Source: Rhizophagus irregularis
Lineage: Eukaryota > Glomeromycota > Glomeromycetes > Glomerales > Glomeraceae
DNA length: 64,000 bases
Reading direction: 5' to 3'
NCBI RefSeq assembly: GCF_026210795.1
Contig: NC_089432.1
Location: 2,418,001 to 2,482,000, forward strand
The notes under the pieces were generated by a model. That model was not told where the DNA came from and searched no databases. It saw only the letters and a program-made list of their open reading frames with translations. Positions within the stretch are counted from its first letter, which is position 1; the number at the start of each line of letters is the position of its first letter. Made by a program: the position numbers and the translations under genes. This document shows positions 1 through 11,639 of this stretch, piece by piece.

Positions 1-103
1 TTTATATAAAAAACAAAAAAACGTATTATAACAAAACAATAAACAATCACGTGATCACGTGTTATGATACGGGATGATTGTAAAATTATTTTCTAAAATA
101 TTA

Positions 104-132
104 TCGCCATTTTCAAAATTATGCGATTTTCA
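104..132 (+). promoter_or_regulatory. Candidate promoter motif TTATCGCC-TTTTC
   Basis: ATTATCGCCATTTTC followed by AAAATTATGCGAT lies about 120 bp before the start of the first gene. A near copy reading the other way sits at about 3440-3471 upstream of the minus-strand transposase, and a shorter match at about 58548-58565 lies upstream of the minus-strand FYR-DDE gene. The orientation is the same relative to each gene. A role in transcription is inference. Confidence 0.35.
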
Positions 133-246
133 AAATAATCAAAAAAAAAAATTCGAATTTGAATTTTGTGTAACATTGTGATCTTATGCATCAAATTTAA
201 AGATTAAAAATATATCGCGTAAAAAATTTTATAGCGTCACGTAAAA

Positions 247-1860
247 ATGTCTTCTATTTCACCAAGAAACTACCAAATTGGAGTTTGTTTTACATGCCAA
301 TTGTGTATGTATTGTGGTTTAGACTTAACATCAAATAACTGTAATTGTGATAAATCCATCAAACCAACCAAAAAAAATCGTACTAAAGAAGTAGCAAATT
401 TTCGAAACTTAACTTACAAGCCAGCCATAGTACATGAAAAAATAAAAAACACTTTATCAAATAGCAATCAAAAATATGGATATAAGCTGGATATAGAACT
501 GCCGTATAACTGTACACTTTGTTCAGCATGTAATAGTCAAATTAACAGAAATGTTAAAGCAGCTGACAAAGAAAAAAAAAATATTATAGTTATTCCTTCT
601 TCACCAACGGATGGTACTTCTCTACCTTCTACACCATTACAAATGGAATTTAAATTGCGCATGTCTATCAAACAAAATAAACAAGTGTTGCCTTTCGTAA
701 TAATTAGTTTTACTTTAGATAATCCAAATTTTATTAATTTTAGAGACAAACTTGAATCATATATTTGTGAACAAGTTGGACTAGTTTATAGAAATGAATA
801 TACTTTAGCATATAAATCACATTCAGAAAGTGGAGCTGGAACACTTTTAGGTAATGAAGAAGCATTTGATGAATTTCTAAAGGATTATCAAAGTATAGTA
901 GCGGGAAATAAGAAAGTAGTAATTATTGTTATACTTAGAGAATTATCAAAAAAACGTTCACATGAGGTATTTATTTTGAAAATAATTATTTGTATATATT
1001 AATTATTCAATTAAATTTTTAATAATATTATAGAATGAAGTTTCAGAACAGGAATCTAATGATGAATCAGAAAATGAAGCTTATCAAAATACCAAATCTA
1101 AAAAACAATTAAAAAAACATATCAAAAAACGTATACCTAAAGAAGCTACTTTAAATGAAAATGAAGCATTAGTTGGATCATATGTGATGAAATTAAATGA
1201 TAAGTATATTTGTGAGATTCAGAATCACAAACGTTGTTTTATTAAAGAAGATCGTCATTTATCTTTAACAAATTTTGCAATTAGTTTATGGGCCAAAGAA
1301 ATTGTGTGTATTTAGTATTGGAATTATCATTATAAATACATTTTTAATAACATTAAATTCGTTTATTATAGGTAAACAAAAATGCAGATTTGGATACTCC
1401 TCCTAATCATGCTATATTTAGTATGATGCATTCAGTAAAGGTAACTAGAAAAGATTCTTCTAATATTGATAATTATCCTCAATCAATGACAGCATATCCT
1501 CAATATTCTCAACAAATGTATTTTCTGTCGCCATTTTCATATAATTATCCTGATTGTGATTATAATATTCAAAGCAGAACTTCAATTTCGCAAATATCAG
1601 ATCATAGCACATCAGTTAATTCACAAATATCAGATCATAGTTCAATAAAAAAAATAGTGCCGAATATGGAAGATTTTCTACAAAATTTGGATCAAGAATT
1701 TGGTGATGGTAAATTTACTTGTTATCTATCTATTTTTGAAGAACAAGAAATTCTTGTTAATCAACTTGCAAGATTATCAGATTCTGAATATATTTTAATG
1801 GATGTAACAATTATTGGACGTAGGCAAATTTTACGTGATGAAGCAAAAAAATATGAATGA
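247..1860 (+). CDS. Cysteine-rich protein of unknown function, three exons, 492 aa
   Basis: Exons read as 247-966, 1034-1303 and 1372-1860; both introns have GT/AG ends and all three exons are in phase 0, so the frame runs through cleanly. The first ATG is used; it follows an AT-rich leader. Residues 14-35 carry CxxC-type cysteines (CFTCQLC, then NCNCD) and a second pair (CTLCSAC) follows near residue 92, suggesting zinc binding. Residues about 137-235 look like a compact alpha/beta domain ending in KVVIIVIL, vaguely like a PB1/beta-grasp fold (weak inference). Exon 2 is lysine-rich (KKHIKKRI) and then has a conserved-looking stretch, YICEIQNHKRCF. Exon 3 has a short internal repeat, QISDHS, twice. 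I do not recognise the function. It resembles lineage-specific fungal proteins, possibly nuclear or transposon-associated. The gene structure is fairly sure; the role is open. Confidence 0.7.
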
Positions 1861-2017
1861 TTTTTTGTATATATTTTGTTATAAACTTATAATATAATTT
1901 GATTAATTTCTAATAAATAAAGTTAGCAATATTATAAATAATATATTCTTAATATTTTAATTTGTAATTCTAATAATTATAAACATTATTTACAAAAAAT
2001 AAAAACTATATTTTATT

Positions 2018-3131
2018 TTATATATAAACCGATTTTTCAAAATAATTTTTTGCCATTTCTGGTGTAATTTGAGCTAATGCAACTAAAATTAAATATATTG
2101 GATCAAAATAATCTACAAAATCTCTGTACCTTTTTAACCAAGACTTTAATGCCGAGAAGGCCGTTTCAATAGGATTAAAATCTGGTGAATAGGGAGGCAA
2201 ATAAAGTACTCTACCACCAATTTCTTCTACTGCTGCAACTAAATCATCATTATGATGTATACGTGCATTATCCATAACCAATACACTATGTTTAGCTGGA
2301 TATGGATTCATTTGAGGTAACTTAATTTAAAATAAATAATATTATTAATAAAAAAATTTCAATTAATTTAATTATAAAAATAATATAATAAAATATTTAC
2401 CAATTGTGTTAAAATAAAAGTTTGGAATCTTTCCTTATCACAACTTCCTTCCATAATATCAACAGCAATAAAACCTTCTAAAGACAATGCAGGTAAAATC
2501 GTATAACGCTTTCCTCTAATAAAAACAACACTTTTTTCTGCTCTAGTATTAACAGGAGAGTAACCATATAACCTGGTGAGTGTTCTCTCATCCTTTGAAA
2601 ATTCATCAATAAAAATTAATTGTTCAGCAGTATAATTCATTCCAATATTATACAAATAAACACCACGTAATATCTCACTTCTTTCTTTAGCTGCTTTTTG
2701 TATTTTCTTTCTAGTTATACCGCAAAATTGAAGAGAACGCCATAATGTTGGCACAGAAACTAATTTTCCTGTTCTCTGTTCCATTTCATGTACCAACTCA
2801 TCAAGATACCAATCTATTTTATCTTTAACCAAACTTTTTAACGCCTATAAATTTGTAAACTTTGTTAAATAATTATTATAAAATAATAAATCACAAAAGA
2901 GTAACCATCTAAATTTCTTACCGACATATCTTGTGTTGTAAAAATTTTTCTTCTTCCCACTCTACAAATAAATGGGTCCTTTACACATCCCCAGTTTTTA
3001 AAAATCCTACAGACTTTATTGACAGTAGCCTCGCTAACATACATTCTTTTAGCAATTTCATTTTGTGTAAAGCCTTCAGCCTGACAATAAATAATACGCC
3101 ACCTTAAATCTTCGCTTAAACTTTTTACCAT
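2018..3131 (-). CDS. Tc1/IS630-type DD34E transposase, three exons, 318 aa
   Basis: Read on the minus strand as 3131-2922, 2844-2401 and 2320-2018; the joins restore ALKSLVKD and LTQLLPQMNPYP, the latter typical of DDE_3-type transposases. Residues 1-70 form a helix-turn-helix of the Tc1/IS630 kind (SEDLRWRII, then FTQNEIAKRMYVSEATV). The catalytic core follows: first Asp in IFIDEF, second in VMDNARIHH, Glu in NPIETAFS, with 34 residues between the second Asp and the Glu. It would cut and join DNA at terminal inverted repeats and target TA. No stop or frameshift is visible, so the protein may be active. I could not find convincing terminal repeats; an imperfect repeat TTTAGTAAG.RTTAGTA occurs twice upstream (about 3150 and 3240). 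Domesticated or recently mobile are both possible. Confidence 0.85.
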
Positions 3132-3440
3132 CTTGGTCTAAAATTGTTTTAGTAAGAATTAGTATACTTGAAAACTTAGACGTGAATAACTAAAATACTT
3201 ACATTTTATAGAGTTTTTTGTGAATTTGCGAAATCCGGTTTAGTAAGGGTTAGTATTTTTGAGAATTCGAAGGAAAAAAATACTCATATAGTTATAAAAC
3301 TTAGACTTTAGTAACTAAAAGTCTTATAGTCTAAAAATATAAAAGGAATTCGCAATATTTGTTTTAAATTTTAAAAGGAGTTCGCAAAAAATTGTGAAAT
3401 TCGTGACATTTTGTAATATATTGTCACGTGATGTAGATCG

Positions 3441-3471
3441 CATAATTATGAAAACGGCGATAAGTTTAAAA
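3441..3471 (-). promoter_or_regulatory. Second copy of the TTATCGCC motif
   Basis: On the minus strand this reads CTTATCGCCGTTTTCATAAT and continues TATGCGAT, about 310 bp upstream of the transposase start. It matches the motif before the first gene almost base for base. The pair is inverted, so it could instead be the ends of one mobile unit carrying both genes. Confidence 0.35.
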
Positions 3472-3559
3472 ATTCCGTATACATTCCGCATTATTGATTT
3501 TTTCCGTATTTGTATACGGAATCTATAGAAACGTACATAAAATGTATACAAAACGTATC

Positions 3560-5050
3560 CATTCCATATACAGATTTCTTATAGGAAATGAGTTAGAGTT
3601 ATGAAAGTGTGAAATTTTGTCTATTTTAATATGAAGTTTTATGAATTATAGTGATCGTCAAAAAAATCTCTGATAGTAATTTTTTATATGGTACTTTACC
3701 TATTTTGATTTAATTATTTGATGGTACACCCTAATGAATCATGTAAAAACTTTTTTCTATTTTTATTATATTGTAATACAATTATTAAATAAAATAAAAG
3801 ATATAAAATTAAATTATTTCACACAAAACATTTTTCTTTTTTCCATTCATTGATCATCAAATTCTTTTTCCACTTTCATTTCTTTTTTTGTGAGCCATTT
3901 TCTTTAACAACTTTTCAAAATTTTCCATATTTCCAATTTAATGGCAACCTATTTCTTGTGAAAAAAAAACTTTTTAACTATTTTATCATATTTTTTTGTG
4001 AATTGTTTCATTTTAGCTATATTTCTTTTTTCTCTTTAAAAAAAAGCCAACCCGAAAAAGATAAAGTGAAAAAAAAATAAAATAAATCAAAAAAATCAAC
4101 GTTCTGCTGCGGCTGATAGCTAATCACATGGTGATTGATAATTTCATTAACCGGAATTGGAACGTACACGTTACAGTCATTACACTCGTTACAGTGTCGT
4201 TACACGATTGTCTTTACCACCTCAACAAACCGCAGCACCTTTTGGTGTATTAGGAACAGGTGTAAAATATTCAAATGTAAAGATTTATTTACTGTATACT
4301 GGTAAATGTATTTATTTAATTATTTATTTGTTGTAATATTTTTTTTTTTTAAGAGTAATAACTGATTTATTAATATGATAGAGAACATAAAATAAATTAG
4401 TTTGGAATAAATCCTCCCTTCTTACCCGCCTTCTCCTGTAACTGTATCTAATTATACCTTTTCGTCTCCTAAGAGAAAGAGTAGCGAGTTTCCTCTATTC
4501 TAAAACTAATCTATTACAAAAAGAGAAATAATAGATCTAATTTAACTATTCTAAATAAACTAAGCAAAATCCACGCACTGTCCTTTGTTCTAAATTTCTT
4601 AACTATCTAACGCCTCCCTGACCCAGTTTAAGCGTACTTGAACTTTTTGTCATATATATATATATCACAATCGTGCAACTTCTTCTTTTTCTAACCTTTT
4701 CTTTCCTTCCTTAATAATTACTTATTTATAACCGGATGATTATTTGTCTCACTTTCCAACAAGAAAAAAAAAAGAAATAATAACATATATAAGAAATAAA
4801 AATGAATTTAACACTATTGTAACAAATAAATGGTTAACGAAGCGTGTTCGGCAAGATTAAACGACGTTCCACAGAAAAAAATTGAAGAAACCACAGTGGA
4901 AATAAATAAATGTGAATTCAATAATAATATAATCGTAAAAATGATCAATTATCAAAACAACAAAATTTTTAGAATGTCGTTGAAATTATTAATGAGAGAT
5001 ATAAATATTGGTGGCAATAATTTATAGGTTAATGAATGTTCTTTTTTGAG
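3560..5050. other. Gene-poor interval with no convincing gene
   Basis: Mostly AT-rich. Short open frames at 3850-4080 (very Phe-rich) and 4830-5027 look like chance. A slightly GC-richer patch at 4090-4260 could be an exon relic, but no frame is supported. The stretch 4920-5000 matches 20255-20330 upstream of K2, so the duplication that produced K1 and K2 includes this flank. Confidence 0.4.
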
Positions 5051-5188
5051 AATTGCTAAATATCACCTATGGTGATCGTCACTTCACCAGAATTAGGATA
5101 GAATTTTGGGCAGAATTAAAAATGCCATGAAACTCTGCCCGCTAATGCTGGTGCGGTAAGAATCACCTGCGGTGAGATTTAGCAATGC
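5051..5188. mobile_element. Foldback MITE of about 140 bp upstream of K1
   Basis: The left arm (from AATTGCTAAATATCACC) is nearly the reverse complement of the right arm (ending GGTGAGATTTAGCAATG) over most of its length, including the inner GGGCAGA/TCTGCCC stem. It is flanked by T-rich near-repeats (CTTTTTTG on both sides, differing by one T), consistent with an 8-9 bp target duplication. The homologous flank of K2 lacks it. hAT- or Mutator-type origin is a guess. Confidence 0.6.
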
Positions 5189-5796
5189 CTTTTTTTGTGG
5201 AAATAAAATATTACTAATTTTATTCGTAACTTTGTACAAAAAATTTTACTCATATGAAGATTGTAGACAATATTATAATTATAGGTAAGATCTTTTATTT
5301 TAAACTACCCCAATTAGTAATTAAGAAATTAGTAAACAAAATTTATTGTTGAAAGATTAACTTATAATTTTACCATTGTGATGCATTCTTGCGAAATAAA
5401 AAATAAATTTTTTAAATTATTTATTAAATTAGTTTAAATAAAGTTAATTTCATTGAAAGATTAAACAGTAAACATCGAAGTTTGATGAAAAATTAGATGA
5501 TGATAATAAACAAAAAAATACTTTTTTCAATTTTTGAAAAGCATAAATTTAAATTCCGGAGTAATAATTTTTTCTATACCCAACAATGTCTAATAGCACC
5601 GAACTTATTAGTAATTCAAATGATTTAAATAAATGGATTGAAGAAGCAATTTCTAAAAAATTTTTTAAATATTATGAATTTAAACAATTTCATAATATTC
5701 AAGAAATTGGTTCTGGTGGTTTTGGAAAAGTTTATCGTGCAAATTGAAAGAATTCTCATAAGCGTTATGCAATAAAAACTTTTTTTAATATCAACG

Positions 5797-7721
5797 CCCT
5801 ACAAAAAATTTTTATTCGGTACACTCCGATTTTTTTCTGAATATTTCGAAATGTCCCGAATATTACTGAAAATATTCCGATTATGTTGTGAATGTTGTTT
5901 TAGTCAAATTTTAGGAATTTAACATAACTGAAAATTTCTAGAAATATTCCGAAAAATAATCCAGTTTTATATTTAATTTGAAAATACTCCAGAAAGCAAT
6001 TTCATGTAGATCACTTAATAAATCAGTTAAATTACATAGTGGACGCGTTTAAAAATATATGTATAAGTATAAAAAACGCGTTTTAATTTAGTCAAAAAAA
6101 ATAAGCTCGCAATGAATGATCATTGAAGTATGAAAGTATAGATAAAAACGTATTTTTGCTTTTTAGAACTTAAATCTTATCATTTTTTTAAAAAAATTAC
6201 TATTACAAAATACTTATAAAATATTCAAAAAAATAAATATTAAATAATAACAATACAATAAGTAATATTATTTGAATAGTAGTTCAAGGATAAAGATTTA
6301 ATGAAATTTTTAATTATTCTGAATTTACACATAAATACTAGCGAACCAAAAGTTCTGCTATAATGATATCCAACAAACCCCTTCTGCGCCAACTCCAACT
6401 CTACTGTTATATCATCAAATACTCCTACAAGAATTATTAACACATCGGTAATTAAATACAAAAATATTTCAAAAATAATATTAGTGATATTAATAATAAT
6501 TGTTAGTTTCCACATGTTTCAGTATACAAAATCCTATTACCAAAGAAGAATGGAAACAATGGAAAAAAATGAAACAACCAAAAGAAGACTGGGAAGATTT
6601 TCTCCATTTATCGTATGATACATATTGGATTTATCAGGCAAGTATAATTTAACAATTTTATATAAATTTAACAATATTTTCTAACGAAGAATTTGTAAAT
6701 TGCAGAAATTGCAGAGAAACTTCGGGTAAAATTCAAAATGTCATTAATAATTTAAGTTATATATTTATATCTTCCATATTCTTAAACCTAATTAACTTTT
6801 CTAAACTATTATTTAGTTTAAAAATGATTTTCCAACATTTCCTGTTTCAGTGGGAGACTTTATTTTGCAAAAATGACTGTAATATCGTTGGAAATTGGGT
6901 AATATTTAGTATGTTATTATTATGTACAATTTTAACCTGATATTAATATAAATTTTATAGCTGAGACTGAATGCAAGAAAAAAGTTAAATAAGTTCATTA
7001 CGAGGTATGATCCACCTCCCAACGAAAATGTATCACTCTCTCTTATCCAAAACTCAAGAAAACAAGTCCAAATTCACAAACACCAAATCATTATCAAGTA
7101 TTGATATTAATGTCAAATTGTCCTCACCTGAAGTTATTAAGAAATCTGCATCAACTCCTTCTAAAACAATTATTGAAGCATCTTCAATCACTGAAAGAAT
7201 GAACTGGTGTTTAATTAGTATCTTCACAAATACAAGATGATTCAAGAAATTCTGGTATATTTATAATTTTTGTTAGTGATTACAATATTTATAATATTAC
7301 AATTTATAATTTGGTAAATATAAGAGGCAATAAAAGTTTAACTAGAATAACGAAATCAAGTTCAACAAAAGAAAAAAACAGCTAATAACCAAATTACTAC
7401 TTGAAAAAATCATAAGAAAGCTAAAAAATAGAATAAGTACTTTCAGATAATAGCTGAAAAATATGAATAAAAGAACCTGTAAATCTGTAATATTCAATAA
7501 ATTTTTCTGGATACTTTCGGATAATATATATTGTAAAATATCTGATAATATTCCGTTTACATTCATAAAATTTACTGAGCAATTTCGGGTGAAATCTGTA
7601 ATTATCATTCCGAAAAATGATCACTTTCTGTAGTAAAATCGGATAATAAAAATCGGAAAATTTTCGGAATACATAAACCAGATAAAAATCAGAATACATC
7701 CAAAAAAAATTTTTTATAGGG
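5797..7721. mobile_element. Decayed CACTA-like element inserted in K1 exon 1 (1.9 kb)
   Basis: Ends are CCCTACAAAAAATTTTT on the left and AAAAATTTTTTATAGGG on the right, the same termini as the complete CACTA element at 43094-49216. Host sequence resumes exactly (ATATCAACG / TAACGATTCTACAG), with AACG repeated at both junctions. Subterminal segments are rich in TTCCGA/TCGGAA repeats. No transposase remains; only pieces of the accessory gene are recognisable (see 6530-6900). Confidence 0.8.
6530..6900 (+). pseudogene. Relic of the CACTA accessory gene
   Basis: Two exon-like pieces align with the accessory gene of the 6.1 kb CACTA element: NPITKEEWKQWKKM plus WEDFLHLSYDTYW (about 6530-6635), matching NPIKIQEYREYK and WHEFLKLDKQQY; and FKNDFPTFPVSVGDFI (about 6817-6870), matching FKEANPTFPVSEANFI. 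The second piece ends in a stop where the complete copy continues. More Ser/Thr-rich coding-like sequence follows to about 7230. It is non-functional and supports common descent of the two elements. Confidence 0.65.
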
Positions 7722-9965
7722 TAACGATTCTACAGTTAAAGTGATAGTTCGTGAGGTAATTATAATATTAAACATTTTTTCATTAAAATTATTGTAAATA
7801 TGTAAAGATTGTTAATGTAATAATTTATTTATTAACTAGATTCAACTTCAACGTGAAGTTGATTTTCATGATAATATTATTCGTTTTTATGGTGTCACAA
7901 CTTCTATTAAGAATATGGTAAATTCTATTATTATTTATTTTATAAGATACAATAATTAATTGGTTAATAAAATTTTTCTTTTTTTTAGAAAATCAAAGAA
8001 AAGAATATTCATTGGTAATAGAATATGCTGAAAATGGTACCCTCCGAAAATATTTGAAAGAAAATTTTAAAAATCTCAGTTGTGACAATAAATTTGATCT
8101 TGCATTTCAATTGGTTATGCAGTATCATGTTTGCATGATGAAGGGATCATGCACCGTGATTTGGTAAATATTTTACAATTTATTATGTGCTCTATTTCAA
8201 TGATTCTCTTATTTTAACGTTAATTTAATATTAATAGCACTCTAATAACGTGTTAGTCCATCAGAAAACTATTAAGCTAGCAGATTTTGGTTTATCAAAA
8301 AGAATTGAGGAAATATCCAACTCCCAATCAAAAACATTTGGATTAATTCCTTATACTGATTTAAAAAGTTTTGACAGAAGTACAACAGAATTTTATTTAT
8401 TAAATAAAAAAAGCGATGTTTACAGCGTTGGTGTTTTATTATGGAAAATATCCAGTTGTAAGCCTCCTTTTCATGGTAAACCATATGATGTTGGTTTGGC
8501 TATAAGTATTTTACAAGGCCTTAGAGAGACACCTATTCATGATACTCTCGAAGAATATATAAAAATTTATATGGTAAATACAATTTAGACCATAACTACC
8601 ATAACTTATATATAATATTATTTTAATTAATTAAAGACGTTCTTTTTTTTGTAGATTGTTGGAATACTGAACCTGATAATCGTCCAACTATTAATCAAGT
8701 TGTTGATGAATTAAAAGTACTCATAACAAAAGTAAACATTATTATAAAAGATTTTCACTTACTATATAATGATACCAATAATGTCCAATCATTAAATAAC
8801 CATCAACTGCCTAATTTAAATATTTCTGAAAGTACTAATTCATCACATGGAGAATTATCTCAAGTTATTCAAAATTTTAATATGATGAATACAAAAGATA
8901 TTGAATCTTCAATATCATCAATTAACAAATTTGAGGATAATTTTAATATAATATTTAATAATATGTTCAATTTTTTTTATGATGATGATGAAGTAGCAAA
9001 GCAAAAGGTCTTAAGTTATCTTAATGAACAAAATATAACTTTGCAAAAGATTAATAATTTATTATTAAATAACCAAAATAACTCAAATACTATTTACTTA
9101 CTTGGAAAGTTTAATCATTTAGGAATTGGGATTAGTGTTGATGAGCAAAAAGCATTTGATTTATATCAAAAAGCAGCAAATTTAGGAAATTCATTAGGAA
9201 TAAATGATTTAGGGTGTTGTTATCATTGTGGAATTGGAACTGATATTGAAAAAAAAGGCATTTGAATTGTATCAAAAGGCAGCAGAATTAGGAAATTCAA
9301 TTGGAATATAAATTTAGGAGGTTGTTATGAAAAAGGAATTGGAACTGATATTGATTATCAAAAAGCATTTGAATTATATCAAAAAGCAGCAAATTTAGGA
9401 TATTCATCTGGAATAAATAATTTAGGACATTGCTATCAAAATGGAATTGGAACTGATATTGATAAGGAAAAAGCATTTAAATTATATCAAAATGCAGCTG
9501 AATTAGGAGATTCATCTGGAATAAATAATTTAGGATATTGTTATCAAATTGGAATTGGAACTGATATTGACAAGAAAAAAGCATTTGAATTATATCAAAG
9601 GGCTGCAGATTTAGGAAATTCATCAGGAATATATAATTTAGGACTTTGTTATAGAAATGGAATTGGAACTGATATTGATAAGAAAAAAGCATTTGAATTA
9701 CATCAAAAGGCTGCAGATTTAGGAGATTCATTTGGAGTAAATAGTTTAGGATATTGTTATCTAAATGGAATTGGAACTTATATTGATAAGGAAAAGGCAT
9801 TTAAATTATATCAAAAGGCAGCAGATTTAGGAAATTCATTTGGAATAAATAATTTAGGAAATTTGTATCAATATGGAATTGGAACTGATATTGATAAGAA
9901 AAAAGATTTGAATTATATCAAAAAGCTGCAGATTTAGGAAACAGTTTAGCTCAATATAACCTTGC

Positions 9966-10612
9966 TAGAGTTCCAAACAGGTCGACCAAATTCAGGTAAC
10001 CTGACAGGTTGATCTGAATTTATCAGGTCAGGTTTAGCAATTGCAATTCAGCATCAGTTCAGGTTGAATGACCTGTTGACTTGAAACTATGATTTTATAT
10101 AATAAGTGAATTATGGTATTATAATTCACTTTTTATATTGATTTTATATAATAAAAGTGAGTTGCGATTGGGATTCACTTTTTTATATTGATTTTATATA
10201 ATAAAAGTTAGTTGCGATTTTAGAATTCACTTTTTATATCGATTTTATATAATAAAAGCGAGTTGCGATATTAGAATTCACTTTTTTATATCGATTTTAT
10301 ATATAAAAAGTGGATTGCGGTACCGGAATTCACTTTTTTATATCAATTTTATATATAAAAAGTGAATTGCGGTATCAGAATTCACTTTTTTATATTGTTT
10401 TTATATTTAAAAAGTTAGTTGCGGTATTGCGATTCACCTTTTTATATGATTTTAATATAAAAAACTGAATCGCAATATTTCAAAAAAAATGTTTTGCACC
10501 ATTTTTTTTTGATATTTTAATAAAAATCCTGAAATTTTCAGGTTTCAGTTCAGGTCAGGTCAAACAGATAATTTGATATAACCTGACCTGACCTGACCCA
10601 TTCGGAACTCTA
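9966..10612. mobile_element. hAT-like non-autonomous element in the K1 Sel1 tail (647 bp)
   Basis: Termini TAGAGTTCC and GGAACTCTA are perfect 9 bp inverted repeats, flanked by an exact 8 bp target duplication AACCTTGC (9958-9965 and 10613-10620), the hAT signature. Subterminal CAGGT/ACCTG repeats are dense at both ends. The interior is a tandem array, with no coding capacity. Confidence 0.9.
10091..10480. repeat. Tandem array of about 51 bp units, each a hairpin
   Basis: Units begin GATTTTATATAATAAAAGTG at about 10091, 10140, 10190, 10241, 10293, 10345, 10397 and 10448. Each holds an inverted pair AAAAGTGAATT...AATTCACTTTT, so every unit can fold. It fills the body of the hAT-like element. 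Confidence 0.8.
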
Positions 10613-10777
10613 AACCTTGCTATGATGTATGAGGATGAAGAGGAAATTGTTAAAAATATAAATGAAGCAATTTATTGGTACAAAAAATCAGCTGAACAAG
10701 GAAACCAAAATGCTCATAATAAATTGGAGGAACTTAAAAATAGGGAAATAGAAAATAATTCATGTAAAATAAATTAA

Positions 10778-11309
10778 TATTTGTTTGTTCAACTATTTTA
10801 AATTTTTAATACTACTATTATAGTTATATTTTTCATACATTTTCAGATCTTTAATACTACTTGCTAATTGTTTTATAATAAAATTCATTCTAATAAATTT
10901 GTTAAATTTTGTTGAATATAATAAACAAGAAATTGGGTTGATTTTTAGAGAAAATATCTGATGTTTTATATATTAAAAAACCTATTTTCATTAGATTTTA
11001 TATAAAATTGCATTAAAATTTGGTATCATATTAAGGTTTACAGAAAAAATAGGCTATTTTTAAATTTAATTTAAAGAATTAAATAAAAAGAATTTTTCTA
11101 ACTATTACCGGAGTGATGATTACCGGTGTCTGAAATTATGACGATCGACCAGCATTAAAAAAATATAGTGCCGGTAAAAATTGATAATTCTGGCCAACGG
11201 TGATGATCGCCCCCGGTGATTTGAAGATAAAAATAGTACTTAAAATGGATATATAACTTTAAATTTGAAAATTCTGATATGTAGTAACTAATATCTGATT
11301 TATGAAATA
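10778..11309. other. Interval with a weak foldback at 11105-11221
   Basis: No gene seen. Between 11105 and 11221 the sequence from TTACCGGAGTGATGATTACC is roughly the reverse complement of the end GCGATCATCACCG region (around 70 percent by eye), suggesting an old MITE. The rest is plain AT-rich sequence after K1. Confidence 0.4.
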
Positions 11310-11639
11310 CAGTTGTCCCCTCTATAGTCATCCTCTATATAATCACTCCTCCACTTTAGTTACGCTATCATTTAGTCCCAACCTTTTTAAATAGAAAATA
11401 CCCTCTTCATAATCACAGATATATTATAAAATATAATCATACCAATTATAAGGCCTGATATTATAGTAGATATAAGAAATTTGCCCCTTATATAATCACA
11501 GTAAAAATTTCCCTCCTATATAATCACTATAATCACATGTTAAATGGTATTGTGCGACTATGATGATCCTATAGATATAACGTGCCTATAATGTGCAGTT
11601 TGTGCATTTTGCGCAGTTCTTGCATTTTACGCAGTTTTG

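Larger units (their letters stand above)
5586..10777 (+). pseudogene. K1: TKL kinase-Sel1 pseudogene broken by two transposons
   Basis: Starts MSNSTELISNS and has the glycine loop GSGGFGKVYRA, but the next Trp codon is TGA (AATTGAAAG where K2 and K4 have TGG). Exon 1 is then split by a CACTA-like element (5797-7721). Coding resumes at 7722, followed by introns and exons matching K4. A one-base loss at about 8113 (CAATTGGTTATGC) shifts the catalytic-loop exon; HRDLHSNN is still legible across the 8166/8239 junction. DFG and an intact activation segment lie at 8239-8571. The Sel1 tail (about 8,650 on) carries frameshifts at about 9254, 9310 and 9905 and a hAT-like insertion at 9966-10612, after which the normal C-terminus AIYWYKKSAEQGNQ ends near 10777. 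Clearly non-functional as a full-length gene; read as a duplicate of K2. Confidence 0.85.

Noticed and set aside
3324-3551. 75-codon minus-strand frame
   Set aside because: Overlaps palindromic CCGTATAC repeats and shows no domain-like content.
3850-4080. 76-codon Phe/Lys-rich frame
   Set aside because: Composition follows the T- and A-runs of the DNA; no conserved feature.
5586-5750. Readthrough or recoding of the TGA in K1 exon 1
   Set aside because: The gene also carries a transposon in the same exon and several frameshifts, so simple decay explains it.
10091-10480. CRISPR-like array
   Set aside because: The repeats are contiguous hairpin minisatellite units without unique spacers, in a eukaryotic hAT-like element.
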